A stretch of DNA of 52,581 nt from a virus, in the IMG/VR virus record IMGVR_UViG_3300025704_002224, positions 1 through 52,581 of that record; one strand, written 5' to 3'. Positions 23,500-31,924 of the stretch are shown piece after piece (positions within the stretch are counted from its first letter, which is position 1; each line of letters starts with the position of its first letter). The notes under the pieces are model-generated. The model was not told the origin of the DNA. It saw only the letters and a list, made by a program, of their open reading frames with translations, and ran no database searches. A program made the translations under genes and the position numbers.

Positions 23500-25905
23500 A
23501 TGGATACAATAAAAACAAAAATGAAAAACAAAAATTACAAATATTTAATGCCAAGCACCAACTCTAGTACGATCAAAGTCCAGAAAAGAGATGGCAAGTT
23601 GGAGAACCTTGACATAAACAAAATTCATTTCGTCGTTGAGGAGGCCTGCGAAGGACTCACTGGAGTATCATCATCACAGATAGAGATGAACGCCAACATT
23701 CAGTTCTATGATGGTATGACCACAAAAGACATCCAGAATGTTTTAGTGCGTTCAGCGAATGACCTGATAAGTCTTGAAGCACCCAACTATCAATATGCGG
23801 CGGCGAGGCTACTATCCTATGACGTTAGGAAAGAAGCACACGGACAATACGAATACATTCCATTGCTGAAGTTGATTTTGAGAAACATTAGATCAGGAGT
23901 GTATGACAAAGGCATACTGGACAAGTACTCCAAGACAGAGATCAAGAAGTTCAACACATGGATCAAGAGAGACAGGGATCTCAAATTCACATACGCAGGA
24001 CTTAGACAGATATGTGACAAGTACCTTGTGCAGGATAGAAGCACAGGACAACTGTATGAGACACCGCAGGACATGTACATGATGATCGCGGCAACACTGT
24101 TTGCAGAATATCCAACTAAGACAAGAATGAGTTATGTCAAAAAATATTACGATGCGATATCACTACACAAGATAAACATTCCAACGCCAGTCATGGCAGG
24201 TGTTAGAACACCCATAAGACAATTTGCTTCTTGCGTACTAGTAGACAGTGATGACACGTTGCCTTCAATCTTCTCAAGTGATATGGCGATTGGATTATAT
24301 GTTGCCAGACGTGCAGGGATAGGGATCAACGCAGGACGGATCAGAGGTATCAATTCTAAAATCAGGGGAGGGGAGGTTCAACACACAGGAGTCATTCCGT
24401 TCCTAAAGAAATTCGAATCAACTGTGAGATGTTGTACACAGAATGGTGTGCGTGGTGGAAACGCAACTGTACACTTCCCAATATGGCATCCGGAGATCGA
24501 AGACATCCTTGTGCTGAAGAACAACAAAGGCACAGAAGACAACAGAGTAAGACGTATGGATTACTCAATACAAATTTCTAAATTGTTCTATGAAAGATTT
24601 ATGAACGAGGAAGACATCACACTTATCTCTCCACACCAGGCACCTGGACTTTACGATGCGTTTGGCACAGAAGAGTTCGACGACTTGTACTTGAAATATG
24701 AAGCAGATAAGACCATTCCAAAAAAAACAGTACCAGCACAAGACTTGTTTTTTGATTTATTAAAAGAAAGAGCAGAGACAGGTAGGATATACATTATGAA
24801 CTTGGATCACTGTAACTCACACAGCAGTTTCAAAGATAAAATTTCTATGAGTAATCTTTGTCAAGAGATTACACTTCCAACAACACCTATACAAGACATA
24901 CACGATGAACAGGGAGAGATTGCACTTTGTATTCTTTCAGCAGTAAACGTGGGTGGACTAAACGATTTAAGTGAACTTGAAAACATCTGTGACCTTAGTG
25001 TGAGAGCACTTGAACAGATAATAGACTACCAAGACTATCCAGTGAAAGCCGCAGAAGTTAGCACAAAGAAAAGAAGGAGTTTGGGAATTGGCTACATTGG
25101 ACTGGCACACTACCTGGCCAAGAATGGTGTCAAATATTCTGATCCAAAGGCGTGGGATCTAGTAGACAGACTCACAGAGGCATTCCAATACAACCTTCTG
25201 AGGGCAAGTTGCAACATAGCAATGGAGAAAGGCAAGTGTGAGGGGTTTGAAAGAACAAAATACGCAGACGGCCTACTACCGATAGATCACTACAAGAAAG
25301 ACGTAGACAAGATCGTGCCACACAAACAGAGAATGGCATGGGAGAGTCTGAGGAAAGACATAGCCAAGTATGGCCTGAGACACAGCACACTGTCAGCACA
25401 GATGCCAAGTGAGAGCAGTTCAGTGGTTTCAAACGAGACGAATGGCATAGAGCCACCGAGAGCATTGATGGCCATCAAGAAAAGCAAGAAAGGTCCTCTG
25501 AAGCAGATAGCACCAGGATTCCCCAAACTTAAAAATGATTACACTTTACTATGGGAAACACCAAGTAATGAGGGTTACATCAATGTTGTGGCAATGATGC
25601 AGAAGTATTTTGATCAAGCCATATCAGGCAACTGGAGTTACAACCCATTACAATTCGAAAATAACGAAGTACCTCTGTCGGTCATGGCCAATGACATGCT
25701 GACAGCATACAAACTTGGTTGGAAAACAAGTTACTATCAGAACACTTACGATTTCAAAGGGGAGGAAGAAGAAGATGTACAACCAGCGGGTATTGCCGCA
25801 CAACTGGAGGACGACGGAGAGGATGTTATCCTCGAACCTGAAAATCCAGTTGAACAGATAAGTACATCCGCAGACGACGGTGAGTGCGACGCCTGTACAA
25901 TCTAA
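23500..25905 (+). CDS. nrdA: Class Ia ribonucleotide reductase, alpha subunit
   Basis: 801 residues. An ATP-cone lies at about 25-115 (IKVQKRDGKLENLDINKI). The active-site cysteines are C245 (ASCVLVD), C454 with N452 and E456 (SNLCQEI), and C477 (ALCILS). Radical-transfer tyrosines are Y745-Y746 (SYYQNTY), and the C-terminal redox pair is C796/C799 (ECDAC). All essential residues are present. It makes deoxyribonucleotides from ribonucleotides for phage DNA synthesis with NrdB, and would be reduced by the glutaredoxin encoded at 48003. nrdB follows after 12 bases. The 141-base gap upstream has no clear promoter. Confidence 0.97.
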   Translation: MDTIKTKMKNKNYKYLMPSTNSSTIKVQKRDGKLENLDINKIHFVVEEACEGLTGVSSSQIEMNANIQFYDGMTTKDIQNVLVRSANDLISLEAPNYQYAAARLLSYDVRKEAHGQYEYIPLLKLILRNIRSGVYDKGILDKYSKTEIKKFNTWIKRDRDLKFTYAGLRQICDKYLVQDRSTGQLYETPQDMYMMIAATLFAEYPTKTRMSYVKKYYDAISLHKINIPTPVMAGVRTPIRQFASCVLVDSDDTLPSIFSSDMAIGLYVARRAGIGINAGRIRGINSKIRGGEVQHTGVIPFLKKFESTVRCCTQNGVRGGNATVHFPIWHPEIEDILVLKNNKGTEDNRVRRMDYSIQISKLFYERFMNEEDITLISPHQAPGLYDAFGTEEFDDLYLKYEADKTIPKKTVPAQDLFFDLLKERAETGRIYIMNLDHCNSHSSFKDKISMSNLCQEITLPTTPIQDIHDEQGEIALCILSAVNVGGLNDLSELENICDLSVRALEQIIDYQDYPVKAAEVSTKKRRSLGIGYIGLAHYLAKNGVKYSDPKAWDLVDRLTEAFQYNLLRASCNIAMEKGKCEGFERTKYADGLLPIDHYKKDVDKIVPHKQRMAWESLRKDIAKYGLRHSTLSAQMPSESSSVVSNETNGIEPPRALMAIKKSKKGPLKQIAPGFPKLKNDYTLLWETPSNEGYINVVAMMQKYFDQAISGNWSYNPLQFENNEVPLSVMANDMLTAYKLGWKTSYYQNTYDFKGEEEEDVQPAGIAAQLEDDGEDVILEPENPVEQISTSADDGECDACTI

Positions 25906-25917
25906 CATTTAAGAATC

Positions 25918-27018
25918 ATGACAAAAACAGTTTTTAACCAAGCCAAAGTTGACTTCACTAAACAGCCCATGTTTTTCGGCGAGGACGGTGGCATACAGAG
26001 ATACGACGATTTCAGATACCCACAGTTTGACAAGTTGAATCAAACAATGCTGGGTTACTTCTGGAGACCTGAAGAAGTTAGTCTGCAGAAAGACAGGGCA
26101 GACTTCATGAACTTCAGACCAGAACAGAAACACATATTCACATCAAACTTGAAATACCAAACACTGCTAGACAGTGTGCAGGGCAGAGGCCCGAGTCTGA
26201 TGTTCTTGCCATACGTTTCAAATCCAGAATTGGAAGGTTGCATAGTCACATGGGACTTCTTTGAAACCATCCACTCGAGATCATACACACACATCATGAA
26301 GAACGTTTATTCAGATCCTGCAGAAGTGTTTGACACCATACTGGATGACAAAGAGATATTGAAGAGAGCAAAAAGTGTCACAGCAGAATATGACAAGTTC
26401 GGCAAGATGGCATTGGATCATGCAGTAGGCAAGAAAGTGGACATGCTTGAACTGAAAAAGCAGTTATACCTAGCAATGAACACCGTGAACTTACTAGAAG
26501 GATTGAGATTCTACATATCATTCGCTTGTACATTCGCATTCGGTGAACTGAAACTGATGGAAGGTTCTGCAAAGATTCTCTCATTGATTGCAAGAGACGA
26601 AGCAACACACTTGAACCTGTCAACACACGTGATCAAAGCATGGCAAAAAGGCGATGATGCTGAAATGACCAAGGCCATGAAAGGCACAGAGAAGACAGTG
26701 ATACAGATGTTCAAGGACTGCGTTGAAGAAGAGAAGGCATGGGCCAAGTATCTGTTCAAGGACGGATCCATCATAGGACTGAACGAGAAACTGTTGGGCA
26801 ACTACGTTGAGTGGATAGCCAACAAGAGACTGAAAGCACTGGGATATGATCCAATATACGACATATCAGCATCAGCCAACCCACTACCATGGACACAACA
26901 TTGGTTGAGTTCAAAAGGTATGCAGGTGGCACCCCAGGAGACGGAAGTGGAAAGTTACATCTCGGGTGGTATCAAGCAAGACGTTAAAAAAGGTCAATTC
27001 AGTAAGTTTAAGTTATAA
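25918..27018 (+). CDS. nrdB: Class Ia ribonucleotide reductase, beta subunit
   Basis: 366 residues. Metal ligands and radical site are in place: D85 (LLDSVQ), E116 and H119 with radical Tyr Y123 (ETIHSRSY), and later ELKLMEGSAKIL and ARDEATHLNLSTH (E, E, H ligands). It generates the tyrosyl radical passed to NrdA. Near full length for the family (about 375). It is 12 bases after nrdA, so they are co-transcribed. The diiron site, like the other iron enzymes here, would draw on cellular iron. Confidence 0.97.
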   Translation: MTKTVFNQAKVDFTKQPMFFGEDGGIQRYDDFRYPQFDKLNQTMLGYFWRPEEVSLQKDRADFMNFRPEQKHIFTSNLKYQTLLDSVQGRGPSLMFLPYVSNPELEGCIVTWDFFETIHSRSYTHIMKNVYSDPAEVFDTILDDKEILKRAKSVTAEYDKFGKMALDHAVGKKVDMLELKKQLYLAMNTVNLLEGLRFYISFACTFAFGELKLMEGSAKILSLIARDEATHLNLSTHVIKAWQKGDDAEMTKAMKGTEKTVIQMFKDCVEEEKAWAKYLFKDGSIIGLNEKLLGNYVEWIANKRLKALGYDPIYDISASANPLPWTQHWLSSKGMQVAPQETEVESYISGGIKQDVKKGQFSKFKL

Positions 27019-27038
27019 TCCAAGCGGTTTTTAGTATC

Positions 27039-27046
27039 TATAAATA
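27039..27046 (+). promoter_or_regulatory. T4-type late promoter, exact TATAAATA
   Basis: TATAAATA, 8 bases before ATG 27055. Confidence 0.75.
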
Positions 27047-27054
27047 CTAACACT

Positions 27055-27360
27055 ATGCCAGCAATATCAAGAGACATAAGAGACCTAGCCAAGACAGGAC
27101 ATGGCTGTACAAAGTTTATAGGATGTAAAGCGACACAACATTCTGTGTTGGCCAATGGATCTGCGGTGCTCAGGCCCGGTGACCCATTGCTACCTCACAC
27201 TATCCCAGCGTGTTGTCCACTCAGATGTATTGCACATCCTGCCGTGGTCAACACAGGTTCAACGACTGTGTTCGCAGAGGGTATTCCAGTGGCCAGATTG
27301 GGGGACTCGGCAGACTTTGGAGCATTGATAATGGGCTCACAAAACGTATTCGCAGGATAG
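27055..27360 (+). CDS. PAAR-domain tail-tip protein
   Basis: 101 residues, almost wholly PAAR: GSAVLRPGDPLLPH, then CIAHPAVVNTGSTTVFAEGI and PVARLGDSADFGALIMGS. PAAR proteins cap the spike of contractile tails and sharpen it for puncture. Four Cys and several His near the middle (GHGCTKF, GCKATQH, CCPLRCIAH) probably bind a metal ion in the tip. A late promoter lies directly upstream. It is followed after 3 bases by a large helical virion-type gene. Confidence 0.9.
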   Translation: MPAISRDIRDLAKTGHGCTKFIGCKATQHSVLANGSAVLRPGDPLLPHTIPACCPLRCIAHPAVVNTGSTTVFAEGIPVARLGDSADFGALIMGSQNVFAG

Positions 27361-27363
27361 CAC

Positions 27364-28605
27364 ATGACAGTCAACAAAGGATTAGCATCACTGGCAGACA
27401 ATCAACCAAACTTCTCCAACCAGGCATTGGAGAACGCAGTCAACACGTTGAAAGTTGGATGGGTGACAAAAAGTTTTGAATTGGACTCTGTGATAGCAAG
27501 TAATGGAATACTCACAACATCACAGAAGAATGATTTGAAAGATGACATCAACAATGTCACACACTTAAACTTGGGTAGGGTGCTGGGCGATCTGATCAGG
27601 CACAGTGCAACCATCATCGACGGCTCAATTATCCCGGGCAATGCAGACATTACATCTGGCCCGAATGGCCAAGGTACATTTCTTGAAATTCTAGGATCCG
27701 TGCAAGGACTTCAAATCACGATCCCATCACTTAACGGTGTGCCCGCATCAGACAAAAAGAGGGCCGTGAACGATCACCTTGGCACTCTCAACAACATCTT
27801 CCTCGAGACAGAGGACAGTTCGGCGCCTGTGTTCACATCGTTGCTGGAATCTATCAACTTCATAGTGACGGCGGATCTAGCCACAGAGACGGCGCTGGAG
27901 ACAGCATACGACAACCTAAAAGCATTCATCAATAGCGTGGTGGGGGACTCAACAGACTTCCAACAAACGCTTGACACATTCGCCACAGCAGTTGCCACGG
28001 CACACACCAATCTGAACAACGCACTGGCGGCACAGCCTTTGCTTACACACAAGAACAACCTCATCGCACAGAGGGAGAAGATCAACGTGCAGGTGGCGTT
28101 GGAGAACAGCAACATCACCGGCCTGAGGACATATGTTGAGTCATTGTCCAACAACTTGGCATTCACATCCATGGCGTCTGATCCAACATTGAGAAGACTG
28201 ATGACCAAGGTTGCCCAGAACAAGCAATGGCAGACCTACTTCGAGAACTACGAGAACGAGCAGGACAACTTGAATCCCATATACACCACAGACACGGATT
28301 CAGACAAGGGCACTCTGGTAGATCAAATTTATGCTAACTCTGGCCTGCCTGATGTTTTGGAGTCATTTGATCTTGTTGATGTGGCCGAGAAGGCACAGAG
28401 GGATAGCAGGATTGACACAGCAGGGTTTGACTCCCTGACCGAATCACAGATCATAACCAAGGCCTGCGAGCAGGTGGGCATAGTAACTGCCAACCGAGAC
28501 ATATTTGGCCTGAGTGAATCCTTACTGAATAACATGAACCAACACGATCGTGATGAGATAGCAAGGCGATTAGACCTCAACGAATCAGCAAACACTTTAA
28601 GTTAA
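27364..28605 (+). CDS. Large helical protein after PAAR, virion candidate
   Basis: 413 residues, rich in Asn, Leu, Thr and Asp, predicted mostly helical with no Cys in the first 300 residues. Coiled-coil-like stretches are at about 60-120 and 170-260. No signal peptide or enzyme motif. The 3-base spacing to PAAR and shared late promoter suggest a tail or baseplate component, or a cargo carried near the tip. I do not recognise the family. Confidence 0.6.
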   Translation: MTVNKGLASLADNQPNFSNQALENAVNTLKVGWVTKSFELDSVIASNGILTTSQKNDLKDDINNVTHLNLGRVLGDLIRHSATIIDGSIIPGNADITSGPNGQGTFLEILGSVQGLQITIPSLNGVPASDKKRAVNDHLGTLNNIFLETEDSSAPVFTSLLESINFIVTADLATETALETAYDNLKAFINSVVGDSTDFQQTLDTFATAVATAHTNLNNALAAQPLLTHKNNLIAQREKINVQVALENSNITGLRTYVESLSNNLAFTSMASDPTLRRLMTKVAQNKQWQTYFENYENEQDNLNPIYTTDTDSDKGTLVDQIYANSGLPDVLESFDLVDVAEKAQRDSRIDTAGFDSLTESQIITKACEQVGIVTANRDIFGLSESLLNNMNQHDRDEIARRLDLNESANTLS

Positions 28606-29315
28606 TGTTCAAAGATGTAATAGGCGAGTGGCCCATGCATGAAAGATTCATACTGACCTCGTGTGATGACAACTACTTCGATCAGTACTTCCCTAGATTC
28701 TACAACACCTACAAGGAAAATTGGCATCTGCCTATACACGTACACATCATAGATCCATCTGACAACTCTATATCGAGACTGCAGGAATTGGATCTGTCAT
28801 ACACACACTGCACTACTGATCCTGCTGTGTTAAAATGGCCATACTCATACGTGACCTACTGCCAGGCGCAGAGGTTCATACTGCTGGGACACAACCTGCT
28901 AGAAGGTCAATCAGTGATCGTTGCAGACGTGGATTCGTATGCCCTAAGGGAGCCAACGGAAACCCAGAAGCATACGTTGGAATCGGACATGGCATTCACA
29001 GAATACAACGGAAGACTGATGGCGACGTTCTGCAACTTCCATCACAGTAAAAGAGCACAGGCCCTGGAGTCAGCGATCGAGATGCAACAACTGATCGAGA
29101 ACACAGACACTATAGGGGTGGATCAATTGGTCATAAAACAGACATTTGGATCATTGTCATACAATAATCTTACACATAACGAATGGATAAGGCACCTTGA
29201 TGTCAAGACAGCAGATGATCTTAACGAACACAATAAATGTTTAATATACCACGAGAAGGGTACCAGGGGTAAGGGAAAAGGAATTTCGATATCATGGAAT
29301 CACATCACAGAGTAG
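28605..29315 (+). CDS. GT-A type glycosyltransferase-like protein
   Basis: 236 residues. RFILTSCDDNYFDQYFPRFY at the start and VIVADVDSYALREP (DxD motif D-V-D) at about residue 105 give the nucleotide-sugar/metal site of GT-A enzymes such as GT8. The GVDQLVIKQ segment later is also typical of that fold. It starts on the last base of the previous gene's stop (TAATG). Likely role: adding sugar to a virion, DNA or host surface component. Acceptor unknown. Confidence 0.72.
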   Translation: MFKDVIGEWPMHERFILTSCDDNYFDQYFPRFYNTYKENWHLPIHVHIIDPSDNSISRLQELDLSYTHCTTDPAVLKWPYSYVTYCQAQRFILLGHNLLEGQSVIVADVDSYALREPTETQKHTLESDMAFTEYNGRLMATFCNFHHSKRAQALESAIEMQQLIENTDTIGVDQLVIKQTFGSLSYNNLTHNEWIRHLDVKTADDLNEHNKCLIYHEKGTRGKGKGISISWNHITE

Positions 29316-29341
29316 AACAAAGGCAAGGTGAGGACGGAAAC

Positions 29342-29989
29342 ATGTGGGCATGGCCCACACTCGATAGACGTTGTTGGAAAGCGATGATCAAACATTGGTT
29401 CATGGCAGAGAAGGTAATGGAACTCACATCACAATATCACAAGGACATTGACAAGAACGTAATGATACAGGCGGGTGGCAACGTAGGTGTGTATGCATGG
29501 CAATACGCACAGATGTTTGATTCTGTGTACACATTTGAACCGGAAGACCTCAACTTCTATTGTTTGGAAAGGAACATCGCAGACCAGAAGAACATCAAAG
29601 CAACCAAGGCCTTCTTAGGAAAACAAAGTGGTACAGCAGGTATAAAAAATCATGCAAACGATAAAGCAGTTGCGAGGACAGACAAATACCCTGACGGCAG
29701 GCCAACAGAATACAACACTGGTGCATACGAGATTGACGGCATCGGCGAGATACCTGTGATTGACATAGATTCAATGAATCTACCACAATGTGATCTCATA
29801 CACCTGGACATAGAGGGAAGTGAACTTGATGCTCTAAAGGGTGCGGAGAACACAATCAAACATCATAAACCCATACTGTGCCTCGAATGGTTCTACAACA
29901 CAGACATCTTGAAGGATGTGCTAGACGATTGGGGATATGAGGAGATAGCGATGGCCGAGGGCAGTGATAAGATCTTTAAACTTAAATAG
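29342..29989 (+). CDS. FkbM-family methyltransferase (second copy)
   Basis: 215 residues from ATG 29342, preceded by AGGTGAGGACGG; an ATG at 29294 overlaps the previous gene and lacks a ribosome site. Motif I is VMIQAGGNVGVYAWQYA, followed by VYTFEPEDLNFYCLERN (FEPxx) and LIHLDIEGSELDALKGAE (LDIEGxE). These are FkbM hallmarks. Motif I has AGGN instead of the common GAN, a small change. It sits between a glycosyltransferase and another methyltransferase, probably one sugar-modifying group. Confidence 0.82.
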   Translation: MWAWPTLDRRCWKAMIKHWFMAEKVMELTSQYHKDIDKNVMIQAGGNVGVYAWQYAQMFDSVYTFEPEDLNFYCLERNIADQKNIKATKAFLGKQSGTAGIKNHANDKAVARTDKYPDGRPTEYNTGAYEIDGIGEIPVIDIDSMNLPQCDLIHLDIEGSELDALKGAENTIKHHKPILCLEWFYNTDILKDVLDDWGYEEIAMAEGSDKIFKLK

Positions 29990-29996
29990 GAATGTA

Positions 29997-30569
29997 ATGG
30001 TAGACAGATACAGAGTTATAGAAAGATTCGCAAAAGAAAACAATTGGACTCAAGGATTGGAACTAGGTGTGTGGGTAGGAGTGACCACATTTTGGTTGAT
30101 GAAGAACACCGGTGTGAACATGACCTGTGTTGACGCTTGGGAGGCACAGGACGACAATCCAGAATACGACTGGCAATACAACAAGAAACCTATTTTTAAA
30201 GGAGGCAAGTTGGTTAGGTTAGAGGAGTTCAAGAACGAGGGCCAGGTTTGGAATCACAATGCCAATGAACAGAGATTCCGTGATGATGCTGAACACTGGG
30301 GAAGCAGGATTCGAATCATAAAAGGACGGTCACTTGCCGTCATAGATCAAATACCAGACAACAGCATGGACTTCATATTCCATGATTCAGATCATTCATA
30401 TCCCTTCGTCAAGAACGAGATACAAGCCTACCTGCCCAAGTTAAAAAGTGGTGGATATTCTATGGGTGATGACTACAACTGGACTCCTGTGAAGAGATCA
30501 GTGGAAGAAGCATTTGGGGATATGCATAAGGTAACCGGCAAGGATGTCTGGTACGCTGTAAAGAATTAG
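29997..30569 (+). CDS. SAM-dependent methyltransferase (Methyltransf_24-like)
   Basis: 190 residues from ATG 29997, with AGGA upstream. Motif I is GLELGVWVGVTTFWLM; a CVDAWEAQD acidic strand follows; FIFHDSDHSYPFVKNEIQAY holds the DxxH-type substrate region seen in Methyltransf_24 members. It follows the FkbM gene by 7 bases. The target is probably a sugar, by context. It ends convergent with the small minus-strand gene at 30566 (4-base overlap). Confidence 0.78.
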   Translation: MVDRYRVIERFAKENNWTQGLELGVWVGVTTFWLMKNTGVNMTCVDAWEAQDDNPEYDWQYNKKPIFKGGKLVRLEEFKNEGQVWNHNANEQRFRDDAEHWGSRIRIIKGRSLAVIDQIPDNSMDFIFHDSDHSYPFVKNEIQAYLPKLKSGGYSMGDDYNWTPVKRSVEEAFGDMHKVTGKDVWYAVKN

Positions 30570-30775
30570 TCTTCTATTTCCACACAACCAATCACTATCT
30601 TCTCGTAGGGTTGCTGGTATGTTGCGAACACGTCAGTCATCGCATAGAAACGATATTCCGCCATCTCTTCACACTTGGCCAACTCTTGATAGATCACCTG
30701 ATCGCTGTCATTGTAGTTGGTACACTCAACAGCACCGTTGACTAGGAAACACATGGTTGCAAACAATTTGAACAT
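30566..30775 (-). CDS. Small exported Cys protein (paralogue of 31925-32137)
   Basis: 69 residues. MFKLFATMCFLVNGAVEC is a signal-peptide-like start. The mature part has KCEEMAEYRFYAMTDVFATY and a C-terminal Cys (IGCVEIED), with three or four Cys in total. The gene at 31925 has the same size and spacing. It lies just downstream of the tmRNA on the same strand and could share its transcript. Function unknown; periplasmic location inferred. Confidence 0.6.
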   Translation of the reverse strand: MFKLFATMCFLVNGAVECTNYNDSDQVIYQELAKCEEMAEYRFYAMTDVFATYQQPYEKIVIGCVEIED

Positions 30776-30779
30776 AGCA

Positions 30780-31087
30780 CTATTTAAGTGGCCCGTTCTG
30801 TTGCAAGGTGGGCCATACCCCTGGGATTATTGGTTATTACGCCGCTAATCTCAATTCAGACATACCAACTGTTAAGTCAGCAAATCCTAATGCTTTTTTG
30901 TTTGCATTTAAAAAACAGCCTGATTAGGTCAGTGCCATCACCGTAAACTCCCAAGACCTTTACACACCCGTCGAAGCCAAATACACCCCCGGAAGGGATT
31001 ACATAAGCCACCCGTAATAAATTGGTGGAGGTGGAGGGAGTCGAACCCTCGTCCGAAATGTTTATTTCGTCGTGATCAACATTTACA
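30780..31087 (-). ncRNA. ssrA: Permuted (two-piece) tmRNA gene
   Basis: On the minus strand the acceptor end comes first. A T-arm (GAGGG, loop TTCGACT, CCCTC) and acceptor strand CACCTCC followed by ACCA end at 31023. A 32-base spacer (31022-30991) follows, then the tmRNA 5' end GGGGGTG at 30990, continuing TATTTGGCTTCGACGG. GGGGGTG pairs with CACCTCC (one G-U). This order is the circularly permuted form, normally cut to two RNAs. The tag frame starts at GCA 30905: 22 codons beginning ANKKALGF and ending SELRLAA, then TAATAA (30839-30834). The acceptor piece also has an AAATGTT/AACATTT hairpin. Outer ends are estimated. Confidence 0.88.
30789..30815 (-). terminator. Hairpin at the 3' end of the tmRNA gene
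   Basis: TGGCCC and GGGCCA pair with a 15-base loop. No T run follows, so it may be a tmRNA helix or processing signal rather than a terminator. Confidence 0.4.
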
Positions 31088-31093
31088 AATATA

Positions 31094-31122
31094 ATTATAC
31101 CTGAAGGTTGACGTATTGTCAA
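31094..31122 (-). promoter_or_regulatory. Sigma70-like promoter for the tmRNA
   Basis: TTGACA (31122-31117), 17-base spacer, TATAAT (31099-31094). Perfect consensus; predicted start 31087. Confidence 0.88.
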
Positions 31123-31136
31123 CTTTGTGCTAAATT
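31108..31136 (+). promoter_or_regulatory. Sigma70-like promoter with leaderless spacing, sharing -35 region with the tmRNA promoter
   Basis: TTGACG (31108-31113), 17-base spacer, TAAATT (31131-31136). Predicted start 31143, one base before ATG 31144. Its -35 and the tmRNA -35 form the palindrome TTGAC-N5-GTCAA. Confidence 0.6.
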
Positions 31137-31143
31137 AGTTTAT

Positions 31144-31347
31144 ATGCCAAAAAATAGAATATTTAAAATCACAGACGGAACAGAGACCAAGGAGGTCGAA
31201 GCGATGTCCTACAAGAAGGCCGTGAAATCATTTCAGGGCAATTCTAAGTCCAAGATGATAACTATCGAATGGATGACAAAGGGTGGAGAGCTCTTCGTCA
31301 AAGACCAGAAGTTACCACTAGGTAGAAAGAAAAAGATAGGACGTTAG
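31144..31347 (+). CDS. Small basic protein, 67 residues
   Basis: Starts MPKNRIFKITDGTETKEVEA; the promoter places the transcript start one base upstream. Lys-rich throughout, with a basic tail (PLGRKKKIGR). No membrane segment. Could be a nucleic-acid-binding early protein; no family recognised. Divergent from the tmRNA. Confidence 0.55.
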   Translation: MPKNRIFKITDGTETKEVEAMSYKKAVKSFQGNSKSKMITIEWMTKGGELFVKDQKLPLGRKKKIGR

Positions 31348-31354
31348 AAGACAA

Positions 31355-31522
31355 GTGAAAGTGAGCCATAACCCATTAGTGAAAATTTTGGTCAAACTTA
31401 GGATGGCCTATGCAGATTTCAGGGGACATCATGGTAAGGTATGGGATTACGAGCCCGGTGAGTACTACATGGGCAGGCACCAAGGACACAAGAAACACGC
31501 GAAGAGACACAAGATCAAATGA
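31355..31522 (+). CDS. Small His/Lys-rich protein, 55 residues, GTG start
   Basis: GTG 31355 to TGA 31520-31522. The C-terminal third is very rich in His and Lys (MGRHQGHKKHAKRHKIK), which suggests metal or RNA binding. The region GKVWDYEPGEYYMGRH is notable for aromatic residues. It overlaps the next small frame as ATGA, which supports both being translated. No family recognised. Confidence 0.45.
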   Translation: MKVSHNPLVKILVKLRMAYADFRGHHGKVWDYEPGEYYMGRHQGHKKHAKRHKIK

Positions 31523-31593
31523 CTAAGACGATGTGGACTATATTGCTGGTTTACACATCAATTTTCTTATACGGGTGCATAACCCTAATATAA
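31519..31593 (+). CDS. Membrane microprotein, 24 residues
   Basis: ATG 31519 overlaps the previous stop (ATGA). After MTKT come about 18 hydrophobic residues (MWTILLVYTSIFLYGC), then ITLI. It could be a single membrane helix or a lipoprotein-like peptide. The only support is the coupled start and composition. Confidence 0.35.
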   Translation: MTKTMWTILLVYTSIFLYGCITLI

Positions 31594-31627
31594 CCTAAAA
31601 CTAGCACATTACTTTTCACAATAGGTC

Positions 31628-31635
31628 AGTAAATA
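31628..31635 (+). promoter_or_regulatory. T4-type late promoter-like box
   Basis: AGTAAATA, 5 bases before GTG 31641. Confidence 0.5.
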
Positions 31636-31640
31636 TTACT

Positions 31641-31916
31641 GTGCCAAAAGCAAAAACGAAGACCGCTTATTGGTCTCAGATCCGTAAGAAGGCTCCGAAA
31701 GTGCCTGACATCACTTGCCCTGCAATTGATTCAGTGCTGAACAAGTTGGAGAAACAGGTGGATCGAGCTCTAACTATGAGACAATTTAAAATGATAGAAC
31801 GTAAGTTGGAAAAACTACGTACAGCCAATGAGAAACTGCGAGAGTCTGGTATATACTGGCACGATGCCTGCAAGAACACAGTGAGAGATCTGCTTGGCAA
31901 GAAGAAAATGAGATAA
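31641..31916 (+). CDS. Unknown helical protein with GTG start, 91 residues
   Basis: The GTG start at 31641 is supported by a late box 5 bases upstream. The protein is basic and helical (VLNKLEKQVDRALTMRQFKM, ERKLEKLRTANEKLRES), so a coiled coil is likely at about 30-70. Two Cys are present. No family recognised. Confidence 0.55.
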   Translation: MPKAKTKTAYWSQIRKKAPKVPDITCPAIDSVLNKLEKQVDRALTMRQFKMIERKLEKLRTANEKLRESGIYWHDACKNTVRDLLGKKKMR

Positions 31917-31924
31917 TTAAGTGT

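Noticed and set aside
23485-23500. Late promoter for nrdA (GATAAATA)
   Set aside because: The box overlaps the ATG itself, so it could not give the full nrdA message.
31021-31087. Ordinary tRNA next to the tmRNA
   Set aside because: A T-arm and CCA end are present, but no D- or anticodon arm; the partner 5' acceptor strand lies downstream at 30990, which fits the permuted tmRNA.
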